A stretch of DNA of 64,000 nucleotides. Origin: Bacillus sp. AFS006103 (GTDB lineage Bacteria > Bacillota > Bacilli > Bacillales > Cytobacillaceae). Each line of letters begins with the position of its first letter. The stretch's first letter is position 1. Positions 46,660 to 59,959 of this stretch are shown one piece after another. Position numbers and translations under genes: made by a program. The DNA is taken from NCBI GenBank assembly GCA_002559145.1, contig NTXX01000011.1:65855-129854 (forward strand). Reading direction: 5' to 3'. The notes under the pieces are model-generated. The model worked only from the letters and a program-made list of their open reading frames with translations. It did no database searches and was not told the origin of the DNA.

Positions 46660-49600
46660 ACGTACAGATATTAACTCCATATTAGTAATTGGTTCAGGAC
46701 CAATTGTCATTGGGCAGGCAGCAGAATTCGACTATGCCGGTACCCAAGCCTGTATTGCACTAAAAGAAGAAGGCTATCGGGTCATTTTAGTAAACTCTAA
46801 TCCAGCAACGATCATGACAGATACAGAAATTGCTGATGCCGTATATATCGAACCATTAACCGTTGAGTTTGTCAGCAGAATTATCCGGAAAGAGCGTCCG
46901 GATGCCCTTGTAGCTACTCTTGGCGGGCAAACAGGTCTAAATCTTGCTGTTGACTTGTCTGAATCAGGAGTTTTGGCTGAGTGCGAGGTTGAAATTCTTG
47001 GTACGAAACTTTCAGCAATTAAACAAGCAGAGGACCGCGATTTATTCCGCAGCTTAATGAATGAATTAAATGAACCGGTCCCTGATAGTGAAATTATCCA
47101 TGAAATAGCTGAAGCGAATGCTTTTGTAGAAAAGATTGGCTTCCCAGTAATTGTCCGACCTGCATATACACTTGGAGGTACGGGAGGAGGCATCTGTCAT
47201 AATCAACAAGAACTTGAGGAAATCGTTTCAAGTGGACTTAAGCACAGTCCTGTGAAGCAATGCTTGCTTGAAAAAAGTATCGCCGGGTTCAAAGAGATTG
47301 AATATGAAGTGATGCGTGATGGAAACGACAATGCCATCGTTGTTTGTAATATGGAGAATATTGATCCGGTGGGTGTGCATACAGGGGACTCCATCGTTGT
47401 CGCACCAAGCCAGACTTTAAGTGACCGAGAATATCAACTTCTCCGGAATGTATCACTTAAAATCATACGTGCCTTGGGAATCGAAGGAGGCTGTAACGTT
47501 CAGCTGGCTTTAGATCCATATAGCTATAATTACTATATTATCGAAGTAAATCCCCGTGTCAGCCGTTCATCGGCATTAGCCTCTAAAGCAACGGGCTATC
47601 CGATTGCTAAGCTTGCAGCGAAGATTGCCGTTGGCTTAACACTGGATGAAATGCTGAATCCTGTTACGGGGAAAACGTACGCAAGCTTTGAACCGGCTCT
47701 CGATTATATCGTAACAAAGATCCCGAGATGGCCGTTTGATAAATTTGAATCGGGAAATCGTTCATTAGGAACACAAATGAAAGCAACGGGCGAAATCATG
47801 GCAATTGGCCGCACGTTTGAAGAATCTCTCTTGAAAGCCATTCGTTCCCTTGAGGCGGGTGTCTTCCATTTTGAATTAAACGGTGCAGAGGACATCGATA
47901 ATGAATTGCTTGAAAAGCGGATTCGAAAAGCAGGCGATGAGCGTCTCTTCTACATCGCAGAAGCGTTAAAACGTGGTTTAACCATTGAAACCTTGCATCA
48001 CTGGAGTAAAATAGATTTATTTTTCCTGAAGAAAATGGAAGGACTCATCGAGCTGGAAGCTAAGATTGCTGCCAATCCTTTTGAAAAAGAAATCTTAATG
48101 GAGGCAAAGCAGAAAGGATTTACCGATAAAAAAATAGCTGAACTTTGGAAAGCAACAGAAAAAGAAATCAAAAATCTGCGTAAAAGTCACGGAATTATCC
48201 CGGTTTACAAAATGGTTGATACCTGTGCAGCAGAATTTGAATCAGAAACACCTTATTACTATGGCACGTATGAAGAGGAAAACGAGTCAGTGGTAACGGA
48301 TAGAAAAAGTGTCATTGTCCTTGGATCGGGACCCATTCGAATTGGTCAAGGAATTGAGTTTGACTATGCAACAGTTCATTCTGTTAAAGCCATTAAGGAA
48401 GCAGGCTATGAAGCAATCATCATTAATAATAATCCTGAAACGGTATCCACCGATTTCAGTATTTCCGATAAACTTTACTTCGAACCGCTGACAATTGAGG
48501 ATGTCATGAGTATCATTGAGTTAGAAAATCCAATTGGAGTAGTGGTCCAATTTGGCGGGCAGACAGCGATTAACTTAGCCGCAGAGCTTGCTGAAAATGG
48601 GGTTAAAATCCTTGGAACAAGCCTTGAGGATTTAGATCGCGCTGAAAATCGAGATAAGTTTGAACATGCGCTTCAACAATTAAATATCCCGCAGCCGTTA
48701 GGAAAAACAGCACTATCTGCTCAAGAAGCAGCCGTAATTGCCAATGATATCGGTTATCCCGTCCTTGTCCGCCCATCGTATGTTCTTGGGGGAAGAGCCA
48801 TGGAAATTGTCTACCATGAAGAGGAATTGCTGCATTATATGAAAAATGCTGTGAAAATTAATCCGGATCATCCCGTGTTGATTGACCGTTATTTAACAGG
48901 TAAAGAAATCGAAGTAGATGCCATCTGTGATGGGGAAAATGTATTAATCCCTGGAATTATGGAACATATCGAGCGTGCAGGGGTTCATTCTGGTGATTCC
49001 ATCGCTGTCTATCCGCCGCAATCTCTTTCGGAGACCGTAAAACAAACACTTGTAGACTATACAGAGAAATTAGCCAAAGGCTTAAACATTATCGGATTAC
49101 TAAATATCCAGTATGTTCTGGCAGGAAACCAAGTATATGTACTAGAAGTTAATCCGCGCTCAAGCCGTACGGTTCCGTTTTTAAGTAAAATAACAAATAT
49201 TCCGATGGCAAAAATTGCGACGAAAGCTATTTTAGGCGTATCGATTGTAGATCAAGGGTACATTCCGGGACTTGTCACTGAAAAAGAAGGAGTTTTCGTA
49301 AAGGTTCCCGTATTCTCCTTTGCGAAGCTTAAAAGTGTCGATATAACACTCGGGCCAGAAATGAAATCGACTGGAGAAGTAATGGGTAAGGATGTCACAC
49401 TTGAAAAAGCACTTTATAAAGGATTAGTTGCCTCTGGAATGACCATCCAAAAGTTTGGCACAGTCTTGTTTACTGTTGCGGATAAAGATAAGCAGGAAGC
49501 GTTAAAACTGGCTAAGCGCTTTTCCGCTAACGGCTATCGTTTAATGGCAACAAGTGGTACAGCGGCTGTCTTAGAAGCAGCCGGACTCAGAGTCAAGGTG

Positions 49601-49854
49601 GTTGGGAAAATTGGTTCGGAAGGAAAGACACTTCTTGATGTCATTCATCATGGAGAGGCGCAATTCATTATCAATACACTGACCAAAGGAAAACAGCCGG
49701 AGCGTGATGGCTTTAGGATTCGCCGGGAAGCCGTAGAAAATGGTGTTCCATGTTTAACCTCACTAGACACGGCAGACGCAATCTTAAAAGTAATTGAATC
49801 GATGAACTTTTCAGCAGAAGCGATGACTTCAGTGACAAAGGAGGCTGTTTTTGC

Positions 49855-49858
<4 letters not shown>
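46652..49858 (+). CDS. pyrAB: Carbamoyl-phosphate synthase, large subunit, pyrimidine-specific
   Basis: ATP-dependent synthetase, 1068 aa. Two homologous halves, each with a pre-ATP-grasp and ATP-grasp domain: N-half '[25 protein letters not shown]', C-half '[25 protein letters not shown]' (from about 552), joined by an oligomerisation domain (about 400-550). C-terminal MGS-like allosteric domain '[24 protein letters not shown]', where UMP and PRPP act. Start ATG behind AGGAGGTTACAGCAA, overlapping pyrAA by eight bases. Confidence 0.98.
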
Positions 49859-52250
<2,392 letters not shown>

Positions 52251-52254
<4 letters not shown>

Positions 52255-52910
52255 AACACGTAATTGCCGAAAAATTATTAGAAATTAATGCGGTGGCCTT
52301 AAAGCCGCAGGAACCATTTACTTGGACATCAGGGCTTCGGTCGCCAATCTATTGTGATAATCGTTTAACGCTTTCTTTCCCTGCAGTTAGAAGAGAAATT
52401 GCAGCTGGATTGCAAAAACTTATCCTAGAGAATTTTTCAGAAGCAGAAGTTATTGCCGGTACCGCGACAGCGGGTATCCCTCACGCCGCATGGGTGAGTG
52501 AACTTATGAATTTACCTATGTGCTATGTACGTTCCAAAGCAAAAGGGCATGGTAAAGGTAATCAGATTGAAGGCAAGGTTGTATCGGGTCAAAAAGTTGT
52601 TGTTGTAGAAGATTTAATTTCAACAGGCGGCAGTGTGATAACAGCTGTTCAGGCGTTAAGAGAAGCAGGCTGTGAAGTGCTTGGAGTTGTGTCTATTTTT
52701 ACATATGGGCTTGAAAAGGGAAAAGAACTGCTACAAGAAAACGGGATTAACAGTATTTCTCTAACTGATTTTGCCACATTAATAGATGTAGCGATTTTAA
52801 ATGGTAAAGTTACTGCAGAAGATCAGAAAAGTCTACTTTTATGGAGCAAGGATCCTGCTACATGGAGCAAACTATTCGTGGAAAAAGAATCGCTGATAAA
52901 ATTTAATTAA
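52251..52910 (+). CDS. pyrE: Orotate phosphoribosyltransferase
   Basis: Makes OMP from orotate and PRPP. 219 aa. PRPP motif '[13 protein letters not shown]' (116-128), flexible-loop region '[15 protein letters not shown]' and '[16 protein letters not shown]'. The last six residues (SLIKFN) and the stop codon come from the first unit of a direct-repeat array, so the C-terminus looks recently altered. Last gene of the pyr operon. Confidence 0.98.
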
Positions 52911-52982
52911 CGCTGATAAATTGGAATTAACGCTGATAAATCATGTGTTTTCGCTGATAAATAGGTAATTCCCGCTGATAAA
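52891..52982 (+). repeat. Five phased copies of CGCTGATAAA
   Basis: Exact 10-mers start at 52891, 52911, 52931, 52952 and 52973, giving periods of 20, 20, 21 and 21 bases, close to two helical turns. The 10-11-base spacers are AT-rich and partly similar (TTTAATTAA, TGGAATTAA). The first copy lies inside pyrE; the array ends just before the operon terminator. Confidence 0.92.
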
Positions 52983-52986
52983 TAGA

Positions 52987-53024
52987 AAAAGAGGGTGTCC
53001 AAGATCTTCCGGACATCCTCTTTC
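52987..53024. terminator. Bidirectional terminator between pyrE and rqcH
   Basis: AAAAGAGGGTGTCC (52987-53000) pairs with GGACATCCTCTTT (53011-53023, one G-T). The T-run is better on the reverse strand (TTTTTCT), so it serves rqcH best, but it also ends the pyr operon. Confidence 0.78.
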
Positions 53025-53028
53025 CTTG

Positions 53029-54738
53029 CTATTTCTTCAATTTAAGCACCAATTCATCATCCGGTGTGACAAAAACGGTCTGTTGATTATCATAAATCAC
53101 GAAACCTGGCTTAGTACCGCTTGGTTTTTTAACAAACCGGACCTTAGTGAAATCAACAGGAACTGAGCTTGAATTTCTTGCCTTACTATAATAGGAGGCC
53201 AAAACAGCAGCTTCCCGAATCGTCTCGTCAGACGGTTCTTTGCTGCGTATCACCACGTGAGACCCGGGAATATCCTTCGTATGCAACCAAATCTCATCCC
53301 TTGCGGCCAGCTTATTGGTTAAATAGTCGTTTTGCTTATTATTTTTCCCGACGATGATATCTGTCCCATCACTAGATACAAACTGATCTAAAACCGGCTT
53401 AGCATTCTGGGGCTTTTTCAATTTCTTTTTCTGCCGTTCACGGATATAACCGCCCTCAACTAGTTCTTCACGAATTTCTTGAATATCCTTTGGAGAAGCA
53501 GCTTGTACCTGTTGCAATAAATTATCAAAATAAGCTACTTCAACTTGTGCTATTTCAATTTGCTCTACGACAATTTCAACAGAATTTTTTGCCTTTTGGT
53601 ATTTAGAAAAATATTTTTGGGCATTTTCAGATGGTGTTTTTCTTGGATCGAGCGGAATTAATAGAGTGCCACCGGATTCATCATAATAATCGAGAACTTC
53701 AATCTCACGCATTCCTTTCTTAGCGGCATATAAATTGGCAGTTAACAACTCGCCGAAGCGTTGATGTTGATCGGCTCGCTCAGCTTCTTTTAGAGTAGCT
53801 TTGAGCTTGTCAATTTTCTTTACATTCTTTTCTATCTCATTATCAATAAACCGTTCAATATCATTCCCCTGCTGTTTTACCCGGTCTCTCTCCGCTTTGC
53901 CAAAATAAAAACGGTCAAGCATTTCACTTAATGTGTGATAGGTTTTTATTTCTCCTTTTAAATGCTCAAGTGGAAATAAGTAAAAAGCATCCTTACCGCC
54001 TGCAGAGACAATCGAAGGGGAAATATCACCCGCTTCAACATTTTTCACCATGCTAAGAAATGTTACCGGAACAGTTGCACGATTCGCAAGGCCGCTTTGG
54101 AAGATAACTTCCTTGGCAAAAAGAGGAGAGACACCAGCGAATTGCTCAACTAATTGGCGGTCAATTTTTCCTGCATTAAAATCCACTTTTCTTAATACAT
54201 CCGTTTCCGTGGCAGTAAACGGATTTTGCTTATGTTGTTCAGGTGGGGAAATATAAGGTTGCCCAGGCAAAATGGCCCGATGACTGTTGACCGCAAAGGA
54301 AACATGTTTGATGCTGTCAAGAATGACATTTCGAGTTTTATCGACCAGAACGATATTGCTATGCCTGCCCATAATTTCAATAATTAACTGTTTATAGCTG
54401 ATATCGCCAATCTCATTTCTGCCCTTAATTTCTAGGACAATCATCCGGTCTGTTTCTACTTGATATAAATCCTCTAAAATATATCCCTCAATATGTTTTC
54501 TAAGGAGCATACAAAACATGGGAGCTTCGCTTGGATTTTCATAGGCTTCATTGGAAAATTGGACACGTGCATAGCTTGGGTGAGCGGATAAAAGCAGCTT
54601 TTGATTCACTCCATTCGCACGGATTGTGAGAATCACTTCATTTTTATAGGGTTGATGAACTTTATTGATACGCCCGCCTTTTAAGGAACGAACAAGTTCA
54701 TCGACCATTGCTTTTGTAAATAAACCATCAAATGACAT
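53029..54738 (-). CDS. rqcH: Ribosome quality control protein RqcH (NEMF/Rqc2 family, YloA)
   Basis: Binds stalled 50S peptidyl-tRNA complexes and adds alanine tails that mark nascent chains for degradation. 569 aa. N-terminal NFACT-N '[42 protein letters not shown]', helix-hairpin-helix/coiled-coil middle (about 290-420, with '[15 protein letters not shown]'), and NFACT-R '[39 protein letters not shown]'. ATG at 54736-54738 begins MSFDG with AAAGGA upstream; ATG 54747, three codons earlier, touches that site. The only long reverse-strand gene in this half of the window. Confidence 0.96.
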   Translation of the reverse strand: MSFDGLFTKAMVDELVRSLKGGRINKVHQPYKNEVILTIRANGVNQKLLLSAHPSYARVQFSNEAYENPSEAPMFCMLLRKHIEGYILEDLYQVETDRMIVLEIKGRNEIGDISYKQLIIEIMGRHSNIVLVDKTRNVILDSIKHVSFAVNSHRAILPGQPYISPPEQHKQNPFTATETDVLRKVDFNAGKIDRQLVEQFAGVSPLFAKEVIFQSGLANRATVPVTFLSMVKNVEAGDISPSIVSAGGKDAFYLFPLEHLKGEIKTYHTLSEMLDRFYFGKAERDRVKQQGNDIERFIDNEIEKNVKKIDKLKATLKEAERADQHQRFGELLTANLYAAKKGMREIEVLDYYDESGGTLLIPLDPRKTPSENAQKYFSKYQKAKNSVEIVVEQIEIAQVEVAYFDNLLQQVQAASPKDIQEIREELVEGGYIRERQKKKLKKPQNAKPVLDQFVSSDGTDIIVGKNNKQNDYLTNKLAARDEIWLHTKDIPGSHVVIRSKEPSDETIREAAVLASYYSKARNSSSVPVDFTKVRFVKKPSGTKPGFVIYDNQQTVFVTPDDELVLKLKK

Positions 54739-54771
54739 GGAAAACATCCTTTACTACATTCATATGAATTC

Positions 54772-54801
54772 ATTATATCCTACTTAAAAAAATCCTGTCT
54801 T
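54772..54801 (-). promoter_or_regulatory. Candidate promoter for rqcH
   Basis: On the reverse strand: AAGACA (54796-54801), 18-base spacer and perfect TATAAT (54772-54777). It lies about 35 bases before rqcH in the 180-base divergent spacer shared with the Ca2+ ATPase. No clear promoter was found for the ATPase side. Confidence 0.55.
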
Positions 54802-54918
54802 ATTTTTACCTTTATTCTAATTTAACTTTCACCAGATCATAGCATTTTTTTGGACGACCCTGAATAAGCTTTCCATAGAGCAAGTCTCTTACAATAAAGG
54901 GGGAAGTGAGATGGTCGG

Positions 54919-57597
54919 ATGAAATTCCATGAAATGAAGATAGAACAAGTAGAAAAGGCCTTAGAAACCGACTTTTCTTCTGGATTATCACAGGAAGAAG
55001 TAAAAAAACGAATAAATCAGTACGGCCTCAATGAATTGGACGAAGGAGAAAAGCAATCCGCTTTACTCTTATTTTTTAGTCAATTTAAGGATTTTATGGT
55101 CTTGGTTCTCCTTGCAGCAACACTGATCTCCGGATTGCTTGGTGAATATATTGATGCGATTGCGATTATTGCTATCGTCATAATCAACGGATTTCTTGGT
55201 TTTTTTCAAGAAAGGCGGGCAGAGAAATCGCTTGATGCTTTAAAGGAATTATCGGCACCACAGGTTTCAGTTCTACGTGATGGTCAATGGATTAAAATTC
55301 CTTCAAAAGAAATAGTATTAGGGGATATTTTGAAGTTTACTAGCGGAGATCGCATTGGAGCAGATGTCCGGGTAATTGAGTCAAAAAGTTTAGAAATTGA
55401 AGAATCCGCACTTACAGGAGAATCTGTCCCCGTCTCAAAGCATATTGAGTCCTTGACGAACCCAAACCCGGGAATTGGCGACATGGAGAATATTGCGTTT
55501 ATGGGGACGATGATAACACGGGGAAGCGGGATAGGCGTCGTTATTGCAACAGGCATGAAAACAGCAATGGGGCAAATCGCTGATTTACTCCAAAATGCTG
55601 AGTCCCAGGATACTCCATTACAGCGCCGCTTAGAGCAGTTGGGTAAAATCCTAATAACTGTCGCCTTGCTGCTAACCGTTCTTGTGGTTGTAGTTGGTGT
55701 TTTACGTGGACATGAACTCTATGAAATGTTCTTAGCCGGTGTTTCTCTTGCGGTTGCAGCTATCCCGGAAGGCCTGCCGGCGATTGTTACCGTGGCATTA
55801 TCGCTCGGAGTTCAAAAAATGATCAAGAAAAATGCAATTGTCAGGAAGCTGCCCGCCGTTGAAACACTTGGCTGTGCATCAGTCATCTGTTCTGATAAAA
55901 CAGGTACAATGACTCAAAACAAAATGACGGTTACTCATTTGTGGAGTGGGGGTCAAACGTGGACGGTTGATGGGGTTGGCTATCAACCACAAGGTAATTT
56001 TTATAGAAATGAAAGAAATATTAATCCACGCGATGAAAAGGCCTTGCAGCAAATGCTGATCTTTGGAATGTTATGTAACCATTCAGATTTAATCGTGAGG
56101 GATGATGAATATTTTCTTGACGGAGACCCAACAGAAGGGGCACTGTTGGTAAGCGCTATGAAAGCAGGTTTTGCTCGAACTAAATTATTAGATGAATTTA
56201 CGATTATTAATGAATTCCCTTTTGATTCAGCCAGGAAAATGATGAGCGTACATGTGAAAGACAAGCAGGGGCGGCATTTTATTGTTACTAAAGGGGCCCC
56301 GGACGTCATCTTAGGGATTAGTGAGTCGGTCCTTTGGGACGAGCGGACACAATTTTTAAATAAGCAGACACAGGAAAACGTTCAAGAAGCAATAAATGGA
56401 CTAGCCTCACAGGCACTTCGAACGATTGCGATTGCGTTTAAACCTATTCAAGCGAACACGATCATTTTAAGTGAACATGAAGCAGAGAAAAATTTAACCC
56501 TTATTGGCATTCAGGGAATGATTGACCCGCCAAGACCTGAAGTGAAAAAGGCGGTAAAGGAATGTAAAGAAGCGGGTATTAAAACAGTGATGATTACGGG
56601 TGACCATGTGATTACGGCAAAAGCGATTGCCGCACAACTTGGGATCATAACCAATAAAAGTAAGGTCATAGATGGGAATGCTTTATCTAAAATGTCAGTC
56701 GATGAGCTCGAAGAAGTCGTAGATGATGTGTCGGTATTTGCGAGGGTCTCACCTGAACATAAACTGAAAATTGTTAAAGCTTTACAAAATCGCGGTCATA
56801 TTGTCGCGATGACAGGGGATGGAGTGAATGATGCTCCGGCCATTAAGGCAGCTGATATTGGAGTGGCAATGGGGATTACAGGTACAGATGTCGCCAAAGA
56901 AGCGTCGGCTCTAATCCTATTGGATGATAACTTTGCCACAATTAAGGCTGCAATCGTAGAAGGTAGAAATATCTATGAAAATATTCGGAAATTTGTTCGT
57001 TACTTGCTGGCTTCAAATGTTGGGGAGATTTTGGTCATGCTATTTGCGATGATCTTAGCACTGCCGCTTCCGCTCATTCCGATCCAAATTCTTTGGGTGA
57101 ATTTGGTGACAGATGGGTTGCCGGCTATGGCCTTAGGCCTCGATCGTCCTGAAGAAAATGTAATGAAACGCAAACCGCGCAGCCCCGATGAAGGTGTTTT
57201 CTCACGAGGGCTAGGCTGGAAGGTAGTGTCAAGGGGGTTTCTAATCGGGCTCGTCACATTAATTTCCTTTATGATTGTTTACGATAATAATCCATCTGAG
57301 TTGCAGTATGCACAAACCGTTGCATTTGCTACACTTGTAATGGCTCAATTAATTCATGTCTTTGATTGTCGCAGCGAAAAATCAGTCCTTTCAAGAAATC
57401 CTTTCGGAAATCAGTATCTAGTTTGGGCAGTTATATCTTCGCTTGCATTGATGTTTGTCGTTATTTATTACCCGCCGCTACAGCCTATTTTCCATACACT
57501 GCCGATAGCAGCTAAGGATTGGCTGTTGATTGTTGGATTATCATCCATACCAACTTTTTTACTAGCAGGGTCATTTTTGTTAAGAAAAACAAAATAA
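54919..57597 (+). CDS. yloB: P-type Ca2+-transporting ATPase (YloB)
   Basis: P2A-type calcium pump, 892 aa. Actuator domain with 'SALTGESVPVSK', membrane segment 4 'AVAAIPEGLPAIVTVALSLG' (PEGL calcium-binding motif), phosphorylation site 'CSDKTGTMTQNKM' (D326), 'KGAPDVIL' nucleotide site, 'MITGDHVITAKAIA' and hinge 'MTGDGVNDAPAIKAADIGVAMG'; ten membrane segments. Start ATG with AAAGGGGGAAGTGAG upstream. In B. subtilis YloB is made during sporulation. Confidence 0.96.
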   Translation: MKFHEMKIEQVEKALETDFSSGLSQEEVKKRINQYGLNELDEGEKQSALLLFFSQFKDFMVLVLLAATLISGLLGEYIDAIAIIAIVIINGFLGFFQERRAEKSLDALKELSAPQVSVLRDGQWIKIPSKEIVLGDILKFTSGDRIGADVRVIESKSLEIEESALTGESVPVSKHIESLTNPNPGIGDMENIAFMGTMITRGSGIGVVIATGMKTAMGQIADLLQNAESQDTPLQRRLEQLGKILITVALLLTVLVVVVGVLRGHELYEMFLAGVSLAVAAIPEGLPAIVTVALSLGVQKMIKKNAIVRKLPAVETLGCASVICSDKTGTMTQNKMTVTHLWSGGQTWTVDGVGYQPQGNFYRNERNINPRDEKALQQMLIFGMLCNHSDLIVRDDEYFLDGDPTEGALLVSAMKAGFARTKLLDEFTIINEFPFDSARKMMSVHVKDKQGRHFIVTKGAPDVILGISESVLWDERTQFLNKQTQENVQEAINGLASQALRTIAIAFKPIQANTIILSEHEAEKNLTLIGIQGMIDPPRPEVKKAVKECKEAGIKTVMITGDHVITAKAIAAQLGIITNKSKVIDGNALSKMSVDELEEVVDDVSVFARVSPEHKLKIVKALQNRGHIVAMTGDGVNDAPAIKAADIGVAMGITGTDVAKEASALILLDDNFATIKAAIVEGRNIYENIRKFVRYLLASNVGEILVMLFAMILALPLPLIPIQILWVNLVTDGLPAMALGLDRPEENVMKRKPRSPDEGVFSRGLGWKVVSRGFLIGLVTLISFMIVYDNNPSELQYAQTVAFATLVMAQLIHVFDCRSEKSVLSRNPFGNQYLVWAVISSLALMFVVIYYPPLQPIFHTLPIAAKDWLLIVGLSSIPTFLLAGSFLLRKTK

Positions 57598-57601
57598 AGT
57601 G

Positions 57602-57643
57602 TGTTATAATCCAAAAGGTAATAGATTCCACTCTATTACCTTT
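57602..57643 (+). terminator. Terminator hairpin after yloB, with an extended -10-like sequence at its 5' side
   Basis: AAAAGGTAATAGA / TCTATTACCTTTT (57613-57625 and 57632-57644) with a 6-base loop and only four T at the end. Directly upstream is TGTTATAAT (57602-57610), an extended -10 match; if active, its transcript towards yicC would begin in the hairpin. Confidence 0.55.
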
Positions 57644-57703
57644 TGCCTATTAAAGAATTTTTAGCAAGCCGATCAATTTTTCAGGAGATTGGATGTGCAC
57701 TAA

Positions 57704-58579
57704 ATGGTTATAAGTATGACAGGCTTTGGAAGAGCTAAAACAGAATCAGATTGCTTCTCTGTTAATGTGGAAGTAAAAACAGTGAACCACCGTTTTTGCG
57801 AAATGAATATCCGCATGCCAAGGCAGCTTTTAAAAATAGAAGATCGTATGAAAAAGAAACTTAATCAGTATATCCGCCGTGGCAGGGTAGAAGTTTACGT
57901 TAGCCTGGAGGGTGAAGGTGTCGTAACCCGCAAAGTCCACGTTGACTGGAAATTGCTTGATGAGTATTACCAAGTGATTAAACATGCTCATGAAAAATAT
58001 GACGTTGAAGGAACGGTAACGCTTCAGGACTTGCTTAATAGAAGTGAACTTTTACATATTGAAGAAAGTGAAACTGGTAATGAAGAGCTTGAGAATCTAG
58101 TTCTAGCTGCAATAGAAGAAGCTGCCAGGCTGTTAAAAAAAATGCGAATGGCAGAAGGAGAAGAATTAAAAAAGGATTTGCTCGCCATTTTATCTCAATT
58201 AGATACCCATGTATTAGAACTCCAGAAATTTGCTCCACTCGTGGTTCAATCCTTTAAAGAGCGTTTAACCAAAAGAATGGAAGAGTTTGTTAATGGGCAA
58301 TTGGATGAGACGAGACTATTGACGGAAGTAGCTGTGTTTGCTGATAAAGCAGATATAAATGAAGAAGTCACTCGCTTAAAGAGCCATCTGCAGCAATTCT
58401 TGCAAACCCTTGATAGTATCGAACCAATCGGGAGAAAGTTAGATTTTATCGTTCAGGAAATGAATAGAGAAGCCAATACGATTGGTTCTAAAGCGAACGA
58501 TTCCAACATTGCAAAAAAGGTTGTCGATATTAAAAGTTTACTTGAAAAGCTGAAAGAACAGGTGCAAAATATCGAGTAA
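57704..58579 (+). CDS. yicC: YicC/YloC family endoribonuclease
   Basis: A 291-aa protein beginning [11 protein letters not shown], the YicC_N signature. N-terminal domain to about 155 ('[47 protein letters not shown]') and C-terminal DUF1732 '[32 protein letters not shown]...[22 protein letters not shown]'. Family members are metal-dependent endoribonucleases. The start ATG has GGATGTG six bases upstream. Heads the remA-gmk-rpoZ group. Confidence 0.94.
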   Translation: MVISMTGFGRAKTESDCFSVNVEVKTVNHRFCEMNIRMPRQLLKIEDRMKKKLNQYIRRGRVEVYVSLEGEGVVTRKVHVDWKLLDEYYQVIKHAHEKYDVEGTVTLQDLLNRSELLHIEESETGNEELENLVLAAIEEAARLLKKMRMAEGEELKKDLLAILSQLDTHVLELQKFAPLVVQSFKERLTKRMEEFVNGQLDETRLLTEVAVFADKADINEEVTRLKSHLQQFLQTLDSIEPIGRKLDFIVQEMNREANTIGSKANDSNIAKKVVDIKSLLEKLKEQVQNIE

Positions 58580-58646
58580 TCGAGTAATCTTGTTTAGAAA
58601 CTGTTTGGGACGGTCAAAATATATTATTAATGATTGGATGAATACC

Positions 58647-58910
58647 ATGTCGATTAAATTAATTAATATTGGATTTGGAAATATCGTTTCTGCCAATCGA
58701 ATTATTTCAATTGTCAGCCCTGAATCTGCTCCAATAAAAAGAATAATACAAGATGCCCGGGACCGGGGTGCATTAATTGACGCTACATACGGCAGGCGGA
58801 CACGAGCAGTAATTGTTATGGATAGTGATCATGTTATTCTTTCAGCTGTACAACCTGAAACGGTAGCACACCGCTTAGCTGATCGTGACGAAATAATTGA
58901 TGAAGGGTAG
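58647..58910 (+). CDS. remA: Extracellular matrix regulator RemA (YlzA)
   Basis: An 87-aa DNA-binding protein that activates matrix and osmoprotection genes in B. subtilis. Nearly the whole length is the conserved '[39 protein letters not shown]...[33 protein letters not shown]'. Start ATG 58647 (MSIKLIN) with weak GGATG upstream; the reading frame opens 19 codons earlier without conserved sequence. Confidence 0.95.
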   Translation: MSIKLINIGFGNIVSANRIISIVSPESAPIKRIIQDARDRGALIDATYGRRTRAVIVMDSDHVILSAVQPETVAHRLADRDEIIDEG

Positions 58911-58920
58911 GATTTTTTAA

Positions 58921-59535
<615 letters not shown>

Positions 59536-59537
59536 TA

Positions 59538-59756
59538 ATGTTATATCCTTCTATTGATTCGCTACTTGAAAAAATTGATTCTAAATACTCGCTTGTATCT
59601 GTTGCTGCGAAGCGTGCACGTGTTATGTCCCAAATAAAGGATGAAAGATTGCCAAAGTATGTTTCCTATAAGCATGTTGGCAAGGCACTTGAGGAAATAT
59701 ATAGCGGTGAATTAACCTACCGGATTTCCAAAAAAGCTGAAGGATCTGCGGAATAG
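59538..59756 (+). CDS. rpoZ: DNA-directed RNA polymerase omega subunit
   Basis: A 72-aa assembly subunit of RNA polymerase. Conserved '[26 protein letters not shown]' and '[15 protein letters not shown]'. Two starts are possible: ATG 59532 (overlapping the gmk stop as ATGA) and ATG 59538, which matches B. subtilis (MLDPSID) and has ten-base spacing from GGAGG rather than four. The second is preferred. Confidence 0.96.
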   Translation: MLYPSIDSLLEKIDSKYSLVSVAAKRARVMSQIKDERLPKYVSYKHVGKALEEIYSGELTYRISKKAEGSAE

Positions 59757-59794
59757 TTTTCATCAATGATAAATTGACAGAGATTTTCTGAGAG

Positions 59795-59838
59795 AAGGCC
59801 TGACAAAAGGGGGTAATCCTTACGTGTCAGCCTTTTTT
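59795..59838 (+). terminator. Terminator after rpoZ
   Basis: AAGGCCTGACA (59795-59805) pairs with TGTCAGCCTT (59825-59834) with one bulged C, then TTTTATTTT. The loop of about 19 bases can pair partly (GGGGTAATCC). Confidence 0.85.
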
Positions 59839-59864
59839 ATTTTGGTTATCCTGATTATGTAGAA

Positions 59865-59873
59865 TTTGTCGAA
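59865..59873 (+). promoter_or_regulatory. Perfect Spo0A-box sequence upstream of coaBC
   Basis: TTTGTCGAA, 87 bases before the coaBC ATG chosen here, in the short rpoZ-coaBC spacer. No clear promoter was recognised near it, so its role is unproven. Confidence 0.35.
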
Positions 59874-59959
59874 TTACGAGTGGAAAAAGATGAAAAATTG
59901 TTTTCATTCTAGCATAATAAAGGAAGAGTGAAATGGACGAGAAGCGGGGGAATCCAATA

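Noticed and set aside
46774..47193. 139-aa reverse-strand open frame inside the large carbamoyl-phosphate synthase gene
   Set aside because: Low-complexity shadow of the ATP-grasp coding region with no start signal or homology.
52891..52982. Possible small CRISPR array
   Set aside because: Repeats are only 10 bases with 10-11-base AT-rich, partly similar spacers, and no cas genes lie nearby. Recorded as a phased direct-repeat array instead.
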